A stretch of DNA of 47,975 bases from Christensenellaceae bacterium (GTDB taxonomy: Bacteria > Bacillota > Clostridia > Christensenellales > CAG-138). The translations under genes were made by a program, and so were the position numbers. The notes below the pieces were generated by a model. That model did not search any database, was not told the DNA's origin, and worked only from the letters and a program-made list of their open reading frames with translations. Location: NCBI GenBank assembly GCA_022510765.1, contig JAFLSU010000003.1:69508-117482 (forward strand), written 5' to 3'. Shown here one piece after another: positions 14,549-25,029 of this stretch. Position 1 is the stretch's first letter. Every line of letters starts with the position of its first letter.

Positions 14549-17038
14549 TTACTTATTCTCGCTGCTCTTACCATCGCGAATGCTGTTCAGCTTATCAACA
14601 TAGATGTCGCATAGTTCCTTGGCATATTCGCTGTCGGTACTGCCCGAGATCACCCTGAATGTTGCCGTCGTTCCGCCGCTTGGGCGCACAACTACCCAAC
14701 CTGTATCATATTTCAGTCGAATTCCATCGATTAGCTCCCGATCGGCCTGTTTATCGCCCTCGGCAAGGGTACGAAGCATACGCCCCATATCCCGCCATGA
14801 GGCTCGGACGGTCTTCTCCGCGCTGTACACGATGGGAAGCTCCCCGATGCGGCGTTTCAATTCTCCTCTCGCGAATATTTCGCAAAGCTTGATAATTGCC
14901 GCTTCAGGCTCACACAGAGGCGCATAATACGCGTTTGCCGTCTGAGCAGCGCGCCGCAGGCTTGATTTTTCTTCGGGAGCGAAGCTTATTTCAACGCCCT
15001 TTGCCTTGATTGCGTTGCGATAGGATTCCGGCATGGTTACCGGAAGAACGATACGCTCAAGCCCTCTGTTTTCCGCAGCTTCAATGACAATGGCAGTATC
15101 GATCATCTGCTCCCCTGCTATCTCTCCTCCGACCGCCAGACTAAGCATTCCGTTCTTGTCATACGAGATTACGAGCGTATCCTCATCCCTTGCAGGTATG
15201 AGGCGCGTTGAATTGGTAACGGTTTCGACATTCCAATTTAGTTGCAGCATGACCCTGCTCACGCTGCGCGCAAGCTGCTCATCCGCAGTAATTCTGAGCG
15301 TCTTCGGATTCTTTCGCAACAGATCGGAATCAACGCTTCTTATAAGCCTATGCTCATACGCATCGCCCAAACCATTATGCTGTGTTATGATCCCAAGTTC
15401 CTTATCCACGGAAGGGAGACGTTCGCCAAATACAAACGCGTTCTTTATACTGCGCATGGTATCCGGCGCTGCCTCGATACCGTCTTCGGAATATACCGTA
15501 ATCACTGCGCCTCGAGCATCCGTCCCGCTGATATAGATGCCTCCGCAGCATCCAGACTGCGAAACAGTGTATGCAAATGGAGATTTACTCATTGGATTTA
15601 TCACCAGTGCGTCAATGCCCTGCGACGCAATGCCTGAAATTATCGAGTATTTAAGCATCACAGCGACCTGGCTGCCGTCCGTGCATACGGCAAGCTTTTT
15701 AGGTGCGCTGAACAAGCTTGCAAACGATGCGCCGACGCGCAGAGCAGCTTCGGGGGTGAGTTGGTTATCCGCGTAACCCGTTATCCTGCTTCCGTCGATC
15801 GAAATTCGTCTTGTTGAATTGCCCCACATGATATTATCGCGACACTTTACCCCGCCTTCGATCTCCTTATGCGGCCAGATCGATACGTTCGGCATTACCG
15901 ACACGCCTATTCCTATATGGGTTGCCGCACCAACGGTGCTTCCCTCGTAAAGACAGGCCCTTTCATCGATATGAGCGTCCTCGCATACGACCGCTCCTCG
16001 TATCTCAGTATTGCTCCTAATATGCACGTTTTCAAAAATTATAGAGCGTTTAAGCCCCGATCCGTATTCGATTATCGAATTGCTTCCGATAACGGTGTAG
16101 GGTTCGATGCATACCCCATCGCCGATCACGGTGCCGCTTCCGATATAGCATGGCGGTATCAGCTTTGCCCGACCAGATATGTTGGCATTCGGTTCAACAA
16201 ATACGCCGCCGAAATCCCGTGCAATGCAGGTGCTGTGTCCATGCTCTCGTTCCGATACCTGATCGTTTCCCAATTCGTGTTCGCCACCTTGACTGTCCTT
16301 ATCACCGGAAGCCCTAAAGGCATCGAGAACACATTTACCATCCAGCATATCGCGCTGCGCCCTGCGATACTCGGATATATCACCAATATCGCACCAATAG
16401 CCCTCCATACGATAACCGTGGATCTTGATTCCTTCGGACATGAGTTTCGGGAACAAGTCCTTGGAAAAATCGAAATCCGTGTCCTTGGGGATCATATTCA
16501 GCACTTGCGGCTCGATAATATAGATTCCCGTATTGGCAAAATCACTGAAAACCCGATTCCGCTCCGGTTTTTCTATAAATCGAGTGATCATTCCGTCATC
16601 GTCAAGAAGCGCTACGCCATACTCCGTGGGATCATCGACCTTTTTAAGAACTATTGTGACAGCCGCACCGCTCTCAACATGGGACTTTTCGGCATCCTCT
16701 ATGTCAATATCGGTTATTCCGTCCCCGCTCAATACAAGAACCCTTTCGTTTGCCTCCCCAATGGCCTCCCGAACGCTGCCGGCAGTGCCAAGTTTCCTTC
16801 CGGGATCAGAATACTGCACGCGTATTCCCCATGCGCTTCCGTCCCCGATGTGATTTTTAATCACGTCGCCCATATAATTTAAAGTGTATACCGCTTCCCT
16901 TATTCCATGCTTCTTGATTAGATCCATCGTGTAATCAACAATTGGACGATTCAGCACCGGAACCATGGGCTTTGGCATCGTGCAGGTGATGGGGCGCAGG
17001 CGCTTGCCCTCGCCTCCCGCCATAATGATCGCTTTCAT
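14549..17038 (-). CDS. Three-domain sugar-1-phosphate nucleotidyltransferase / phosphohexomutase-like protein
   Basis: An 829-residue protein. Residues 1-235 are a nucleotidyltransferase (MAGGEGKRLRPIT, MPKPM, LSGDGITDID, EYGVAL, FIEKPE, NTGIYI), intact. Residues about 275-385 form a left-handed beta-helix of hexapeptide repeats (IPPCYIGSGTVIGDGVCI). Residues about 395-829 have the phosphoglucomutase/phosphomannomutase layout, but the expected TASHNP phosphoserine loop and DGDxDR metal loop are not recognisable (GGIYISGTDARG; ISYDKNGM). This architecture is known as mannose-1-phosphate guanylyltransferase/phosphomutase-like; the substrate is not decided by sequence. It could supply activated sugar to the glycosyltransferases in the window (inference). 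ATG 17038 is the start, since MKAIIMAGG is the family N-terminus; AAAGGCGG lies 11 bases upstream inside a hairpin. Confidence 0.85.
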   Translation of the reverse strand: MKAIIMAGGEGKRLRPITCTMPKPMVPVLNRPIVDYTMDLIKKHGIREAVYTLNYMGDVIKNHIGDGSAWGIRVQYSDPGRKLGTAGSVREAIGEANERVLVLSGDGITDIDIEDAEKSHVESGAAVTIVLKKVDDPTEYGVALLDDDGMITRFIEKPERNRVFSDFANTGIYIIEPQVLNMIPKDTDFDFSKDLFPKLMSEGIKIHGYRMEGYWCDIGDISEYRRAQRDMLDGKCVLDAFRASGDKDSQGGEHELGNDQVSEREHGHSTCIARDFGGVFVEPNANISGRAKLIPPCYIGSGTVIGDGVCIEPYTVIGSNSIIEYGSGLKRSIIFENVHIRSNTEIRGAVVCEDAHIDERACLYEGSTVGAATHIGIGVSVMPNVSIWPHKEIEGGVKCRDNIMWGNSTRRISIDGSRITGYADNQLTPEAALRVGASFASLFSAPKKLAVCTDGSQVAVMLKYSIISGIASQGIDALVINPMSKSPFAYTVSQSGCCGGIYISGTDARGAVITVYSEDGIEAAPDTMRSIKNAFVFGERLPSVDKELGIITQHNGLGDAYEHRLIRSVDSDLLRKNPKTLRITADEQLARSVSRVMLQLNWNVETVTNSTRLIPARDEDTLVISYDKNGMLSLAVGGEIAGEQMIDTAIVIEAAENRGLERIVLPVTMPESYRNAIKAKGVEISFAPEEKSSLRRAAQTANAYYAPLCEPEAAIIKLCEIFARGELKRRIGELPIVYSAEKTVRASWRDMGRMLRTLAEGDKQADRELIDGIRLKYDTGWVVVRPSGGTTATFRVISGSTDSEYAKELCDIYVDKLNSIRDGKSSENK

Positions 17039-17079
17039 AAAAAATAATACCGCCTTTCGTAAAGAAATTGCGGTATTAT
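17039..17079 (-). terminator. Terminator-like hairpin that contains the downstream ribosome binding site
   Basis: ATAATACCGC and GCGGTATTAT form a perfect 10-bp stem on the minus strand, with CTTT-ACG-AAAG as an inner hairpin, and a run of six T follows. The T-run ends two bases or fewer before the ATG at 17038. The AAAGGCGG site of that gene spans the inner arm and right arm. The element follows the sleB-like stop by 25 bp. Confidence 0.75.
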
Positions 17080-17103
17080 CATTTGAGTTTTCAAGCGATG
17101 TAA

Positions 17104-18162
17104 TTAGAAGAAATTTATTCCATAAAAGTAACAATTTCCTTCAATGGTAGCATAATAGCGGGTGTAGCTGTACCATGTCTTGCCAAGAGATGTTGCTCGA
17201 TAAAACAAAACCTTTTTAGGCAAGGTGCTGCCATGAGTGGAAAAGACATATTGTGCTGCTGCCATCGCGGTAGAATTGGGGGTAATGGATTCAAGATAGG
17301 ACTTGCTGTATCCAAATTGCCCCGATTGAAACAGTACGCCGGACACGGTATCTGGGAAACGCCCGGATTTATTCAATACACGATTCAGTACTATGCTCGC
17401 AATCGCGCGACAGCCAACATAGGTGCTTCCATTGCCCTCAACATGAACCAGTGCTGCAACGAGTCGGATCTCCTGATCCGTAAACTGTCCGGGTTCAACC
17501 GTATACATGGGTGGATTGGGTGGAGTGGTCGGACTGGGCGGACTGGATGGCTTTGGCGTGGCCGTCGGCGCAGGAGTCGGAAGATAACCAATCGTTATAT
17601 ACGGCCTTGCAATGTAGCCCTCCTGCTTGTTGATCTCAACTCGGTACCATTCAGAAGTCTTGCCCGTAATAAAAAGCTCGGTACCCTCTCTGCATACCCT
17701 TATTATCTCCGCCTCGGTCGACGGTCCGTTTCGGAAGTTAACAAAGACTTCGTTGATATATCCAGGAACATAGTTCACATCAGCGATCGGCTCTTCCGTA
17801 GGCGACGGTTCGGCACTCAGTGTGGGCAGCGGTGCCTCGATCACATCGATCACCGGTTCCTCCGTTGCCTCAGGGGTCGACTCGGACGTTTGCGCCGCGC
17901 CAGGAGCATCGATTGGATAAGTTGGGAAATCAATTAACTCGTTTGTTGGAGCAGCGTCGGGTACGTTAACGTTCGGAACTTCGGTTTCATTGGATAACGG
18001 AATCGGCGTATCCGTATATGCAGATACCGTCATCCGCGTCTCGTCGCCGTCCGGGTCATCCGCATCGGTCGCGGATATAGTCGAACAGCCCATGCCGGCA
18101 GCACTGCATAACACAAGCAGCGCCGCCATAATTATTGTAAGCAGGCTCTTATATTTATTCAT
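17104..18162 (-). CDS. Secreted SH3 and SleB-like cell-wall hydrolase
   Basis: A 352-residue exported protein: signal sequence or lipoprotein-like leader at 1-26 (cysteine after AAGMG, weak lipobox), an acidic Pro/Thr-rich linker (35-125), a bacterial SH3 domain at about 130-192 (VNFRNGPSTEAEIIRVC, GTELFI, WYRVEI, GYIARPYI), a second proline-rich linker and a Hydrolase_2 domain at about 225-350 (EIRLVAALVHVEGNG, AIASIVLNRVLN, FQSGQFGYS). Hydrolase_2 enzymes such as SleB and CwlJ cut peptidoglycan as lytic transglycosylases, often the spore cortex at germination. The SH3 domain suggests wall binding; whether this enzyme works on spores or vegetative wall is open. AAGGAGG lies 8 bases before ATG 18162. 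It follows hslU by 48 bp. Confidence 0.85.
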   Translation of the reverse strand: MNKYKSLLTIIMAALLVLCSAAGMGCSTISATDADDPDGDETRMTVSAYTDTPIPLSNETEVPNVNVPDAAPTNELIDFPTYPIDAPGAAQTSESTPEATEEPVIDVIEAPLPTLSAEPSPTEEPIADVNYVPGYINEVFVNFRNGPSTEAEIIRVCREGTELFITGKTSEWYRVEINKQEGYIARPYITIGYLPTPAPTATPKPSSPPSPTTPPNPPMYTVEPGQFTDQEIRLVAALVHVEGNGSTYVGCRAIASIVLNRVLNKSGRFPDTVSGVLFQSGQFGYSKSYLESITPNSTAMAAAQYVFSTHGSTLPKKVLFYRATSLGKTWYSYTRYYATIEGNCYFYGINFF

Positions 18163-18210
18163 AGCTTGCTTCCTCCTTAGGAAAATTATCCCGCAGGAAC
18201 AGTATCCCTC

Positions 18211-19620
<1,410 letters not shown>

Positions 19621-19624
19621 ATCA

Positions 19625-20158
19625 TTACACCTCCTCAACGATAATGTTGGAATTCGTGTACACGCAAATTTCGGAGGCAATAATAAGCCCCTTTTGTACG
19701 ATTTCCCTTGCGGAAAGCTCGGTATTTTGCTTGAGCGCCCTTGCGGCCGCGAGGGCGTACATTCCACCGCTTCCGATTGCAGCGATGCCATCATCCGGCT
19801 CTATGACCTCGCCCGTGCCCGACACTATGAGAAGTTCGGTATCGTCCGCGCATATAAGCAATGCTTCAAGCTTACGCATGACCTTATCGTTCCGCCAATC
19901 CTTGGCAAGCTCGACGGCGGCTCTGCGTAGACTGCCACCATGCTCCGTAAGCTTTGCTTCAAACCTATCGCCAAGGGTGAAGGCATCGGCAACCGAGCCT
20001 GCAAAACCAATAACGACCTTATCGTTATATATCCTGCGCACTTTGCGCGCTGTGTGTTTCATTATGGTTGCTTCTCCGAGCGTGACCTGCCCATCGCCCG
20101 CAACCGCGCATTTGCCGTCCTTTCTTACGGCAAGAATCGTCGTTCCTCTCAATTCCAT
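19625..20158 (-). CDS. hslV: HslV (ClpQ) peptidase of the HslUV protease
   Basis: A 177-residue N-terminal nucleophile hydrolase. [11 protein letters not shown] contains the catalytic threonine (TT at 6-7) that becomes N-terminal after processing. Conserved [49 protein letters not shown] and ICVYTN are intact. It forms a dodecameric chamber that degrades proteins unfolded by HslU. It overlaps the trmFO end by 10 bp. Bacillus places xerC/codV between trmFO and hslV; that gene is absent here. Confidence 0.96.
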   Translation of the reverse strand: MELRGTTILAVRKDGKCAVAGDGQVTLGEATIMKHTARKVRRIYNDKVVIGFAGSVADAFTLGDRFEAKLTEHGGSLRRAAVELAKDWRNDKVMRKLEALLICADDTELLIVSGTGEVIEPDDGIAAIGSGGMYALAAARALKQNTELSAREIVQKGLIIASEICVYTNSNIIVEEV

Positions 20159-21459
20159 ATTAGTTCCTCGCTTAATTCATCTATTATGCCAAGCGCACGT
20201 TCGGACAGCGCAAGGTAACGCCTTAGCTTGTCCTTGGGCGCATCAGCAAGCGCTTCCATTATTCCGAAATTGATATTCATCGGCTGGAAGCTGTTTCCAT
20301 TATATTCACTCACATAGTGTGCCAATGCTCCGATTGCGGTCTTTCGTGAAAAATCCACAGGCGGAAGCCCCCTGAGCCTCCTCCCCATGCTAAGACCTGC
20401 CACAAAACCGCTCGACGCACTTTCGATATAACCTTCAACACCAGTCATCTGTCCGGCGAAGAAGAGATTTCTCCGATCACGCAGCGAATAGTCGGGAGCA
20501 AGGTGCTTTGGGGACTGTAAAAACGAATTTCGATGCATAACGCCGTAGCGCATATACTCCGCGTTCTCAAGTCCGGGGATCATTCCGAAGACCCGACGCT
20601 GCTCGCCAAATTTCAGATTTGTCTGGAACCCAACGATATTGAACAGCGTACCTTCGGCATTATCCTGTCTGAGCTGTACGACCGCAAATGGCTTTTTCCC
20701 ATCGCTTGCCGTGCAGTCCTTAAACCCTACGGGCTTCAACGGCCCATAAGCAAGCGTAAGATCTCCTCGCTTTGCCATTATCTCAACCGGCATACAGCCT
20801 TCAAACACATTCAGCGTTTCGAACTCGTGAAGCTCTGCCGTCTCCGCAGTCACAAGCGCCCTTATGAACGAGAAGTATTCCAATCTCGTCATAGGACAGT
20901 TAAGATAGTCGCTGCCCCGATCATATCGTGAGGCTCTAAATATTTTGCTCATGTCGAGCGACTCGAGCGTAACTATTGGTGCGGCAGCATCGTAAAAATG
21001 CATACTCTCACCCAAAATCCGCTCGATCCGCTGCATCAGCTTGCCATCGGTAAGCGGGCCTGTTGCGATTATGACGTCACCATCTGGAATTGACTCGACC
21101 CGCTCGTGAATTAGTTCGATATGCGGGTCATTCTCTATCCTCCGGGTGACTGCTTCGGAAAACAGGGTTCGATCAACAGCAAGTGCGCCTCCCGCCGGAA
21201 CCCTCGTAGCATCCGCGCACTCCATAACAAGAGAGCCGAGCCTGCGCAATTCTTCCTTAAGCAGTCCCACAGCATTGTCTGGCTTATCGGAACGCAGGGA
21301 ATTTGAGCATACAAGCTCACAAAGCAAATCGGATTTGTGAGCAGGCGAATGCTGGATCGGTTTCATCTCGTACAGCCGAACATCGATCCCCATTCTCGCC
21401 AGGGTGTATGCGGCCTCACAGCCCGCAAGCCCCGCTCCTATCACAGTAACCTTTGCCAT
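20149..21459 (-). CDS. trmFO: Methylenetetrahydrofolate-tRNA-(uracil-54-C5)-methyltransferase TrmFO
   Basis: A 436-residue flavoprotein. The dinucleotide-binding [15 protein letters not shown] begins at residue 8; [53 protein letters not shown] and [16 protein letters not shown] are family motifs, including catalytic cysteines. It forms m5U54 in tRNA using methylene-THF and FADH2. It is flanked by topA and hslV in the order conserved in Firmicutes. AAGGGAG lies upstream of ATG 21459. The gap to topA is 118 bp and holds a short repeat array. Confidence 0.96.
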   Translation of the reverse strand: MAKVTVIGAGLAGCEAAYTLARMGIDVRLYEMKPIQHSPAHKSDLLCELVCSNSLRSDKPDNAVGLLKEELRRLGSLVMECADATRVPAGGALAVDRTLFSEAVTRRIENDPHIELIHERVESIPDGDVIIATGPLTDGKLMQRIERILGESMHFYDAAAPIVTLESLDMSKIFRASRYDRGSDYLNCPMTRLEYFSFIRALVTAETAELHEFETLNVFEGCMPVEIMAKRGDLTLAYGPLKPVGFKDCTASDGKKPFAVVQLRQDNAEGTLFNIVGFQTNLKFGEQRRVFGMIPGLENAEYMRYGVMHRNSFLQSPKHLAPDYSLRDRRNLFFAGQMTGVEGYIESASSGFVAGLSMGRRLRGLPPVDFSRKTAIGALAHYVSEYNGNSFQPMNINFGIMEALADAPKDKLRRYLALSERALGIIDELSEELIWN

Positions 21460-21478
21460 TGGAATCCGCTCCCTTCAC

Positions 21479-21561
21479 GCAGTTTGGCGCGTCATTTTCG
21501 CAGTTTGACGCATTCTTTCCGCGGTTTGACTTGTTGAAGTCTGACTTTCCGCAGTTTGACG
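21479..21561 (-). repeat. Four copies of an 11-bp core, spaced 21, 21 and 30 bp
   Basis: GCAGTTTGGCG, GCAGTTTGACG, GCGGTTTGACT and GCAGTTTGACG begin at 21479, 21500, 21521 and 21551. All spacings are multiples of three. Read on the minus strand in the topA frame beyond its TAG, the array gives SNC-, SNR-, SNC- and PNC-type heptads. Confidence 0.75.
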
Positions 21562-21577
21562 GCTCATCGCTCCTCCG

Positions 21578-23692
21578 CTACTGCTCCTTTTCGCTGCCTT
21601 CCTTTTCCCTTGCCTTGCGAAGTACAAAACCGCACTCCGGGTCGGAGCATATTGTGTAGCGACCTCTCGGCCCCATTTTTTGAACGAGCATCTTCCCGCA
21701 TTTCGGGCATTTCTCGTTCAAAGGCATATCCCATGATACAAAATCGCAGTCGGGATACCGTTCGCAGCCGTAGAAAAAGTTTTTCTTCTTGCCCCTGCGC
21801 TTTATAATATCGGCTCCGCATTTAGGGCATTTGACGCCGATTTTTTCAATGATCGCCTTGGTATTTTGGCATTCCGGATAATTTGGACAGGCAAGGAATT
21901 TCCCAAATCTTCCAACCTTATACACCATCATTGCGCCGCATTTATCGCAGGGGATATCAGATACTTCGTCCTTGATTTCTACCCTCTCCACCTCGGAAAA
22001 AGCCTTATCAAGGGATGAAGCAAACGGGCCATAGAAATCATAAACTACATTCTGCCAGCGCTCATTGCCCTCCTCGACAGAATCCAGGCGTTTTTCCATA
22101 TCCGCGGTGAATTTTACATTGACGATGCTGTCGAAATTATCCTCCATGAGCTTGTTTACGATAAAGCCAAGCTCCGTGGGAATAAGCTGCTTTTTCTCCC
22201 TATCCACATATCCCCTGTCAATAATAGTGGAGATCGTAGGTGAATATGTGCTTGGGCGACCAATGCCAAGTTCCTCCAGAGTCTTTACAAGCGATGCCTC
22301 CGTATAGCGCGGGGGAGGTTCAGTAAAATTCTGCTTCGGAGTTATGCCGTTAAACTTCGGCGTTTCCCCCACCTCCATAGCGGGCAGGGTTTTGTTGTTT
22401 CCGATCCCCTCTTCATCCTCTCCCATACTATATACGGCGGTAAATCCGTCGAACAGCCTTTTAGTTCCGTTTGCACGATAGGTGCAGACCTCGTCCCCAT
22501 CGGTATCGATCGTTACCGTCGTGGTTTCAAAGACCGCATCGCTCATCTGGCTTGCAATGAAACGCTCATAGATGAGCTTATAGAGCTTATACTGACCCGC
22601 ATCAAGAGAGCCTTTAAGCATTGCAGGAGTAAGATCAACGTTTGTTGGACGAATCGCCTCGTGTGCATCCTGAGCGCTTGCTCGACCCTTGTACACATTT
22701 GGTTTTTGAGGAACATACTTTGTTCCGAAAGTTTTTCCGATAAACTCGCGAGCAGCGTTTTGTGCTTCGGTCGAGATGCGAACGGAGTCGGTACGCATAT
22801 AGGTGATGAGACCTACGCTGCCGATGCCCGGGATCTCGACACCCTCATAAAGCTGTTGTGCGCAAAGCATCGTGCGCTTCGGCGGCATACTCGCCCTGTT
22901 GGATGCGTCCTGAAGCATGCTGCTGGTCGTATACGGTGCTGGAGCATGGCGGTTTTTCGCTGCAACTTTGACGTCTTTGACGATGTACTTTGCACCATCG
23001 CTCAGCTTTACAACATGCATAGCCTCAGCTTCGGAATTAAGCTCGGCTTTCTTTCCGTCAAATCCATAAAACTTAGCATCGAAGCTTTTTTTGACATGAC
23101 TGAGTTTTACGCTGATCGTCCAATACTCCTTTGGAACAAAATCAAGTATTTCCCGCTCTCTGTCGCAGATTATTTTTGTTGCTACGGACTGCACCCTGCC
23201 TGCGGAGAGACCCCGCCGCACCTTTGACCATAGCAGAGGGCTGAGCTTATACCCCATGAGCCTGTCGAGTACGCGTCGTGCCTGCTGTGCATCGACAAGA
23301 CTTTTATCGATGACGCGTGGAGATTCCACCGCCTTTTTTATAACATTCTTAGTTATTTCATTGAAAACGACCCTGCATGGTTCGTTCTCATCCATCTTGA
23401 GCAAATGAGCAAGATGCCATGAAATCGCCTCACCCTCTCTGTCAGGGTCGGTTGCAAGCACAATATGCTTTGCCGCCTTGGCTTCTTTCCGTATTTTGTC
23501 GATAACCTCACCTCTGCCGCGCAAAGTGATGTACTTTGGAGCAAAATCATTATCGACATCGACGCCCAACTGGCTTTTGGGAAGATCCCTGACATGCCCG
23601 TTGGAAGCTATTACCTTATATTTTGAACCGAGATACTTTTCAATCGTCTTTGCCTTTGAAGGCGACTCTACGATGATCAACGTATCCGCCAT
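21578..23692 (-). CDS. topA: DNA topoisomerase I (type IA)
   Basis: A 704-residue enzyme that relaxes negative supercoils. N-terminal Toprim: LIIVESPSKAKTIEKYL with catalytic Glu, and ATDPDREGEA. The active-site tyrosine is in GLITYMRTDSVR at about residue 300. LGIGRPSTYSPTI is the domain IV motif. The C-terminus has three four-cysteine zinc ribbons beginning near CDKCG, CPKCG and CPKCG. It ends in TAG; the same frame stays open afterwards through a repeat array (see the finding). Gene order dprA-topA-trmFO-hslV matches Firmicutes. Translation signal is GAAGGGAATGG before ATG 23692. Confidence 0.97.
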   Translation of the reverse strand: MADTLIIVESPSKAKTIEKYLGSKYKVIASNGHVRDLPKSQLGVDVDNDFAPKYITLRGRGEVIDKIRKEAKAAKHIVLATDPDREGEAISWHLAHLLKMDENEPCRVVFNEITKNVIKKAVESPRVIDKSLVDAQQARRVLDRLMGYKLSPLLWSKVRRGLSAGRVQSVATKIICDREREILDFVPKEYWTISVKLSHVKKSFDAKFYGFDGKKAELNSEAEAMHVVKLSDGAKYIVKDVKVAAKNRHAPAPYTTSSMLQDASNRASMPPKRTMLCAQQLYEGVEIPGIGSVGLITYMRTDSVRISTEAQNAAREFIGKTFGTKYVPQKPNVYKGRASAQDAHEAIRPTNVDLTPAMLKGSLDAGQYKLYKLIYERFIASQMSDAVFETTTVTIDTDGDEVCTYRANGTKRLFDGFTAVYSMGEDEEGIGNNKTLPAMEVGETPKFNGITPKQNFTEPPPRYTEASLVKTLEELGIGRPSTYSPTISTIIDRGYVDREKKQLIPTELGFIVNKLMEDNFDSIVNVKFTADMEKRLDSVEEGNERWQNVVYDFYGPFASSLDKAFSEVERVEIKDEVSDIPCDKCGAMMVYKVGRFGKFLACPNYPECQNTKAIIEKIGVKCPKCGADIIKRRGKKKNFFYGCERYPDCDFVSWDMPLNEKCPKCGKMLVQKMGPRGRYTICSDPECGFVLRKAREKEGSEKEQ

Positions 23693-23782
23693 ATTTTACC
23701 ATTCCCTTCTTTCAAAAATCCCAACAAAGCTCCAATTTGCTGGTTTTTCGAATGTACAAAATACATCGGCGGTTCAACCGCA

Positions 23783-23811
23783 TTATTATGTTATTATTGA
23801 GGCAAAAGCAA
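23783..23811 (-). promoter_or_regulatory. Candidate sigma-A promoter of topA
   Basis: On the minus strand TTGCTT (23806-23811), 17-bp spacer, TAATAA (23783-23788). Downstream in the leader, GCGGTT-C-AACCGC (23769-23781) and ATGTA-N5-TACAT (23752-23766) are small perfect inverted repeats that could form hairpins. Confidence 0.4.
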
Positions 23812-23901
23812 ATTACTATGAGCTCCGTTCAGCGGTCTCATCAAATTTGCAATCGACCTAACTTCTGTGCATTATGCCTGCTTTTCCCCAAACATTCTGC
23901 A

Positions 23902-25029
23902 TTATTCCACAACATATACCCTTCCGGGCAGTTGCCTTATTAAACCCGAAAATTCCATTTCTGTCAAGTATAGATTTAAATTTTCGACCGACAAGCCCGA
24001 TAATTCGGTTAATTCATCAATGTTTTTCTCACCGTGTTCAATCAACCCGTACAACTTTTTGCCCGTTTCGTCCAACTTCAAGAGCGGATCGACACCGGCC
24101 TTCTCACCTTTTACCTTAGACGAATCTGGCTCGATTCCATAATGGGACAGCACATCCTCAACATCAAAAACGGCATGTGCCATTCCCATTCGAATAAGCC
24201 TGTTAGTCCCAACGCTCATCCGGTCGGTTATGCGTCCCGGTATCGCAAACAAAGTTCGATTCTGATCGAGCGCCGCGTTAGCGGTTATGGATGTTCCGCT
24301 TCTCTCACCTGCTTCAACGACCAGCACTCCTTCGCTCATTCCGCTCATTATGCGGTTGCGCAGTGGGAATGAACCTTTTGTTGCATGTGAATACGGCAGC
24401 ATTTCGCTGATGACTATGCCTCTGTCCAAGATCTGCTCCATAATCGAACGTGTGTAGTCATGCTTTTCTACACAAACGCCCTGTCCAAGAACCGCGATAG
24501 TAGGAAGCGGATTGCCCCTTGCAGCCAGTGCTCCTTTTGCAGCAAACGCGTCGCATCCGTATGCAAGCCCCGACACTATGGTCATACCGTTCTCGGCAAG
24601 CACCTTTCCGAACAAGGTCGCCATCTTTTCACCGTACTCGGTACAATGTCTGGTTCCGATTATAGTAAACGGCAATTTGCACGAATTATCAAGTTTCTTT
24701 CCCCTACAATACAGTACGAGGGGAGGATCGTAGATTTCTTTGAGCAGTTTAGGATAATCATCACTATCATAGGTTACAGCATAGACATCTCGTTTTTCGA
24801 AGTTTGAAATAAAGTCATTTATAAAATCATCCGAAGCGCAATATTTGAGTTTTTGTCTCGTATCTCGTCGCATCGGAGCGAGGTACCTCATGTTTCCGTT
24901 CGAGACATCTTCATAAAGCTCCTCTATATTGTATTCATAATATCGAATCAATTCATTTGCCAGCCTGGGCTTACATTCAAACACTATGCTCAACCATATA
25001 TAAAGCTTGTCCTTTTTCGTATAGTTCAT
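23902..25029 (-). CDS. dprA: DNA-processing protein DprA
   Basis: A 375-residue protein: N-terminal helical/SAM-like part, Rossmann-like DprA core at about 100-310 (FTIIGTRHCTEYGEKMA, IVSGLAYGCD, TIAVLGQGV, ISEMLPY, FPLRNRIMSGMSEGVLVVEAG, RSGTSITANAA) and a C-terminal winged helix. DprA loads RecA on incoming single-stranded DNA in transformation. A usual AH in the GIDxxAH motif reads AA here, a minor change. It overlaps comM by ATGA (start 25029), so translation is coupled. Other competence genes are not in view. Confidence 0.94.
   Translation of the reverse strand: MNYTKKDKLYIWLSIVFECKPRLANELIRYYEYNIEELYEDVSNGNMRYLAPMRRDTRQKLKYCASDDFINDFISNFEKRDVYAVTYDSDDYPKLLKEIYDPPLVLYCRGKKLDNSCKLPFTIIGTRHCTEYGEKMATLFGKVLAENGMTIVSGLAYGCDAFAAKGALAARGNPLPTIAVLGQGVCVEKHDYTRSIMEQILDRGIVISEMLPYSHATKGSFPLRNRIMSGMSEGVLVVEAGERSGTSITANAALDQNRTLFAIPGRITDRMSVGTNRLIRMGMAHAVFDVEDVLSHYGIEPDSSKVKGEKAGVDPLLKLDETGKKLYGLIEHGEKNIDELTELSGLSVENLNLYLTEMEFSGLIRQLPGRVYVVE

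Noticed and set aside
15869-16882. Long open frame on the plus strand opposite the sugar nucleotidyltransferase gene
   Set aside because: It is antisense to a well-matched conserved protein, shows no family motifs and has no ribosome binding site.
17233-17937. Plus-strand open frame opposite the sleB-like gene
   Set aside because: Low-complexity mirror of the Pro/Thr/Ser-rich linkers on the other strand.
21479-21561. CRISPR array or replication-type iterons
   Set aside because: Cores of 11 bp at 21-bp periods have no unique spacers of CRISPR size, and no replication initiator gene or DnaA box cluster lies nearby.
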